Below are positions 6,316 to 7,646 of a stretch of 7,646 nt of DNA, piece after piece. The notes under the pieces were generated by a model. It was not told where the DNA came from, ran no database searches, and saw only the letters and a list, made by a program, of their open reading frames with translations. The DNA is from Coriobacteriia bacterium. Its GTDB lineage: Bacteria; Actinomycetota; Coriobacteriia; Coriobacteriales; QAMH01. A program made the position numbers and the translations under genes. The stretch covers positions 1-7,646 of the forward strand of contig CAAEKX010000311.1 in NCBI GenBank assembly GCA_900756605.1. Direction: 5' to 3'. Position 1 is the first letter of the stretch, and the number at the start of each line of letters is the position of its first letter.

Positions 6316-6363
6316 TTGCGCAAGTATTATATTTCGCCGGAGCTGGTTTTTGTTGTGCAACAA
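6316..6363 (-). promoter_or_regulatory. promoter of the stalked protein-kinase-FHA operon with two palindromic operators
   Basis: On the minus strand the palindrome TTGTTGCACAACAA (6363-6350) is followed by 18 bases, a perfect TATAAT -10 box (6331-6326), two bases and TTGCGCAA (6323-6316). The layout and spacing are identical to 2487-2534, while most spacer bases differ. As there, a -35 box is missing and the first palindrome takes its place. The expected leader is about 80 bases. Confidence 0.72.
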
Positions 6364-6388
6364 GATGCTGCTCGGTCATATGGCAAAC

Positions 6389-6417
6389 TGGGACAAATGG
6401 ACAGGTCATTTGTCCCA
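6389..6417. repeat. perfect 11-base inverted repeat upstream of feoA
   Basis: TGGGACAAATG (6389-6399) and CATTTGTCCCA (6407-6417) are perfect complements across a 7-base loop. The repeat lies between the two divergent promoters, upstream of both -10 boxes. It may be a protein binding site, a bidirectional insulator or a dispersed repeat. Its core ATTTGTCCC also occurs at 2466-2474. Confidence 0.75.
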
Positions 6418-6444
6418 TTCCGCAAAAAAATCCAGAATTATGCA

Positions 6445-6472
6445 TTGACAAAAAGTTAGCTGGCACTAATAT
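6445..6472 (+). promoter_or_regulatory. feoA promoter
   Basis: There is a perfect -35 box TTGACA (6445-6450), a 16-base spacer and a plausible -10 box TAATAT (6467-6472), with an A-run just upstream at 6424-6430. The -10 region and the bases after it are covered by two DtxR-like operators, consistent with iron-dependent repression. Confidence 0.7.
6455..6470 (+). promoter_or_regulatory. DtxR-like operator 1 of feoA (degenerate)
   Basis: GTTAGC-TGGC-ACTAAT has a perfect left half and a weaker right half of the pattern GTTAGC-N4-GCTAAC. It overlaps the spacer and -10 box of feoA. Its start is 21 bases, two helical turns, from operator 2, which suits paired dimers as known for DtxR/IdeR. Confidence 0.5.
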
Positions 6473-6475
6473 GCA

Positions 6476-6491
6476 GTTAACATTAGCTAAC
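6476..6491 (+). promoter_or_regulatory. DtxR-like operator 2 of feoA
   Basis: GTTAACATTAGCTAAC matches GTTAGC-N4-GCTAAC with one deviation. It lies at the expected transcription start, just before the ribosome binding site. The iron-uptake context makes a DtxR-family metalloregulator the natural candidate; the identity of the regulator is inferred. Confidence 0.6.
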
Positions 6492-6504
6492 TACGGAGGT
6501 CATC

Positions 6505-6729
6505 ATGACGTTATCTGATATCAAGCCAGGTGCAACCTGCACGGTCGTACGCTTGCGTGACCATGGTGCCACGCGCCGCCGCATCATGGATATGGGCATT
6601 ACCAAAGGTGTCCAGATCAGGGTCGACAAGGTTGCCCCGCTCGGTGATCCCGTCGATCTAACCGTGCGCGGTTATCACCTATCGCTGCGCAAGGAGGACC
6701 TCAACAAGATCGAGGTCGAGACGGCATAA
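6505..6729 (+). CDS. feoA: ferrous iron transport protein A
   Basis: This 74-residue protein has the size and pattern of FeoA, a small cytoplasmic SH3-like protein that assists FeoB in Fe(II) uptake. Recognisable features are the opening MTLSDIKPG, the RRRIMDMGI segment (24-32), and the closing part with VRGYHLSLRKEDLNKI (54-69). GGAGG (6495-6499) lies five bases before the ATG. It is followed by a strong terminator, and feoB comes 183 bases downstream, so the two may be separate transcripts or joined by partial readthrough. Two DtxR-like operators over its promoter suggest repression when iron is plentiful. The gene is complete and I see no anomaly. Confidence 0.95.
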   Translation: MTLSDIKPGATCTVVRLRDHGATRRRIMDMGITKGVQIRVDKVAPLGDPVDLTVRGYHLSLRKEDLNKIEVETA

Positions 6730-6743
6730 CCACACGGCACGAC

Positions 6744-6781
6744 GATGGGCTGGCTACCCCCTAAGGCCAGCCCATCTTTTT
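6744..6781 (+). terminator. intrinsic terminator after feoA
   Basis: GATGGGCTGGC (6744-6754) and GCCAGCCCATC (6766-6776) form a perfect 11-base stem with an 11-base loop, followed by five T residues (6777-6781). It starts 15 bases after the feoA stop codon. Confidence 0.9.
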
Positions 6782-6789
6782 GCACTACT

Positions 6790-6805
6790 GTTAGCTATAG
6801 CTAAC
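6790..6805 (+). promoter_or_regulatory. DtxR-like operator 3, upstream of feoB
   Basis: GTTAGCTATAGCTAAC is a perfect 16-base palindrome with the same half sites as the two feoA operators. It lies just past the feoA terminator, which suggests that feoB has its own iron-regulated promoter. A weak candidate is TTGCAC (6780-6785) with a poor -10 around 6802-6807, so the promoter itself is not secured. Confidence 0.65.
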
Positions 6806-6818
6806 AAATGAGACAGCG

Positions 6819-6890
6819 TGCCTGGCACCGTGTATCAAAACGAAGTCAAAACAGAAGAAATGCCGATGATTTGAGACACGGTGCCAGGCA
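6819..6890. repeat. REP/MITE-like inverted repeat between feoA and feoB
   Basis: The arms at 6819-6839 and 6870-6890 are 21 bases long and pair with a single mismatch around a 30-base AT-rich loop. The outer 15 bases (TGCCTGGCACCGTGT and its complement) are perfect. Each arm itself contains a small near-palindrome (GTGCC-T-GGCAC type), as seen in REP elements linked to Y1 transposases. The right arm ends just before the feoB ribosome binding region. No transposase is in the window. The class assignment is from memory of the motif, not from a search. Confidence 0.7.
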
Positions 6891-6912
6891 AGGAGAGGAA
6901 GAAAGGCACGAC

Positions 6913-7646
6913 ATGGAAACAACCATTGCGTTGGTGGGCAACCCCAACTCAGGCAAGACGACGCTGTTCAACCAGCTCACCGGCAATCACCAATACGTGG
7001 GCAACTGGCCTGGCGTGACGGTGGAGCGGAAGACCGGCCACCTCAAGAACGACAAGAACGTCCAGTTCGTCGACCTGCCGGGAATCTACTCGTTGTCCCC
7101 GTATTCGAGCGAGGAGGTCATCTCCCGCAACTACTTGATCGACGGTCATCCCGACGTCATCGTCAATATCGTCGATGCCTCGAACCTCGAGCGCAACCTC
7201 TACCTGACCACTCAGCTCATGGAGTTTGACGTTCCCGTCGTGGTCGCGCTCAACCAAATGGACATCGTCAAGAAGCGCGGCTATACCATCAAATCCAAAG
7301 AGCTCTCCGAGCAACTCCAGGTGCCGGTCGTCGAGATTTCGGCGCTCAAGGGCGACGGTCTCGAAGATCTGGTCGCCACCGCCGTGAAGGCCGCCCGCGA
7401 GGGCACCGCTCCGCAGCCGGTCCGCTTCACTCCCGAACTCGAGTCTGCCCTTGCCAAGATTGAGGACATGCTTCCCAGTGCCATTCCCGACAACATGCGT
7501 CGCTACTATGCCATCAAGCTGTTCGAGCGTGACGAGAAGGCCGTCGAGGAACTCGGTGCCAAGGCCAACTGCGACGAAGTCATCTTCGAGGCCGAGAGCC
7601 TCTTCAACGACTCGTCGGATGCCATCATCACCAACGAGCGTTATCG
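6913..7646 (+). CDS. feoB: ferrous iron transport protein B, N-terminal part (244+ aa, cut by window end)
   Basis: This is the start of the large GTPase-coupled Fe(II) permease of the inner membrane. Only the cytoplasmic N-terminal G domain and part of the following helical (GDI-like) domain are present. The motifs are G1 GNPNSGKT (9-16), G2 region WPGVTVE, G3 DLPG followed by IYSLSPYSSEE, G4 NQMD and G5 SALKGDG. G4 departs from the NKxD of most G proteins, as is normal in FeoB, which usually has NxxD. The ATG at 6913 is preceded by GAAAGG (6901-6906) six bases upstream, and the protein begins METTIALVGNPN as expected. The reading frame is open to the end of the window without a stop, so the membrane part lies beyond base 7646. 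Confidence 0.96.
   Translation, partial: METTIALVGNPNSGKTTLFNQLTGNHQYVGNWPGVTVERKTGHLKNDKNVQFVDLPGIYSLSPYSSEEVISRNYLIDGHPDVIVNIVDASNLERNLYLTTQLMEFDVPVVVALNQMDIVKKRGYTIKSKELSEQLQVPVVEISALKGDGLEDLVATAVKAAREGTAPQPVRFTPELESALAKIEDMLPSAIPDNMRRYYAIKLFERDEKAVEELGAKANCDEVIFEAESLFNDSSDAIITNERY

Larger units (their letters stand above)
6240..6504. other. divergent intergenic region between the kinase cluster and feoA
   Basis: This 265-base, AT-rich stretch has no credible gene. From left to right it holds the leader and promoter of the stalked-protein operon (minus strand), a perfect 11-base inverted repeat at 6389-6417, an A-tract (6424-6430), and the feoA promoter with two DtxR-like operators (plus strand). 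Confidence 0.8.

Noticed and set aside
6240..6504. Riboswitch or small RNA gene in the divergent region
   Set aside because: I see no conserved riboswitch core, and the structures present are explained as operators, promoters and a simple inverted repeat.

Overview
The window looks like high-GC Actinomycetota DNA, most likely a Coriobacteriia anaerobe of the Olsenella/Collinsella type. That guess rests on codon choice, on the FeoA/FeoB sequences and on the presence of eukaryotic-type Ser/Thr kinases with FHA proteins; I could not test it by a search.

Bases 49-6239, all on the minus strand, form a phospho-signalling cluster. In transcription order it holds: a single-pass membrane protein with a long Pro/Ala/Gly/Ser/Thr stalk and a Cys-containing outer domain (6239-5349); a Ser/Thr kinase with four C-terminal membrane helices (5316-3589); an FHA protein (3566-2586); then, after a 180-base gap with its own promoter, a second Ser/Thr kinase with one C-terminal membrane helix (2406-1021) and a second FHA protein (1005-49). 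The two kinase-FHA pairs are a tandem duplication. The kinases align without gaps over their first 260 residues at about 62% identity by hand count. The two promoters of the cluster are built alike: a TTGTTG-N2-CAACAA palindrome, an exactly conserved spacing, a TATRAT -10 box and a TTGCGCAA palindrome at the expected start of transcription. This suggests one shared regulator. The second kinase also has a terminator-like hairpin in its mRNA leader.

Bases 6240-6504 are a divergent control region. To the right, on the plus strand, lie feoA (6505-6729) and the 5' part of feoB (6913 onward, cut by the window edge), the Feo ferrous iron uptake genes. Two tandem DtxR-like operators overlap the feoA promoter. 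feoA ends in a strong intrinsic terminator, and a third, perfect 16-base operator plus a REP/MITE-like inverted repeat lie between feoA and feoB.

The best candidate for an undescribed system is the kinase-FHA cluster. My inference is that the outer-domain protein senses or anchors, the membrane kinases phosphorylate cytoplasmic targets, and the FHA proteins, which carry an N-terminal region I do not recognise, read the phosphothreonine marks. No substrate, phosphatase or output gene is visible inside the window, and genes of the cluster may continue to the left of base 1.
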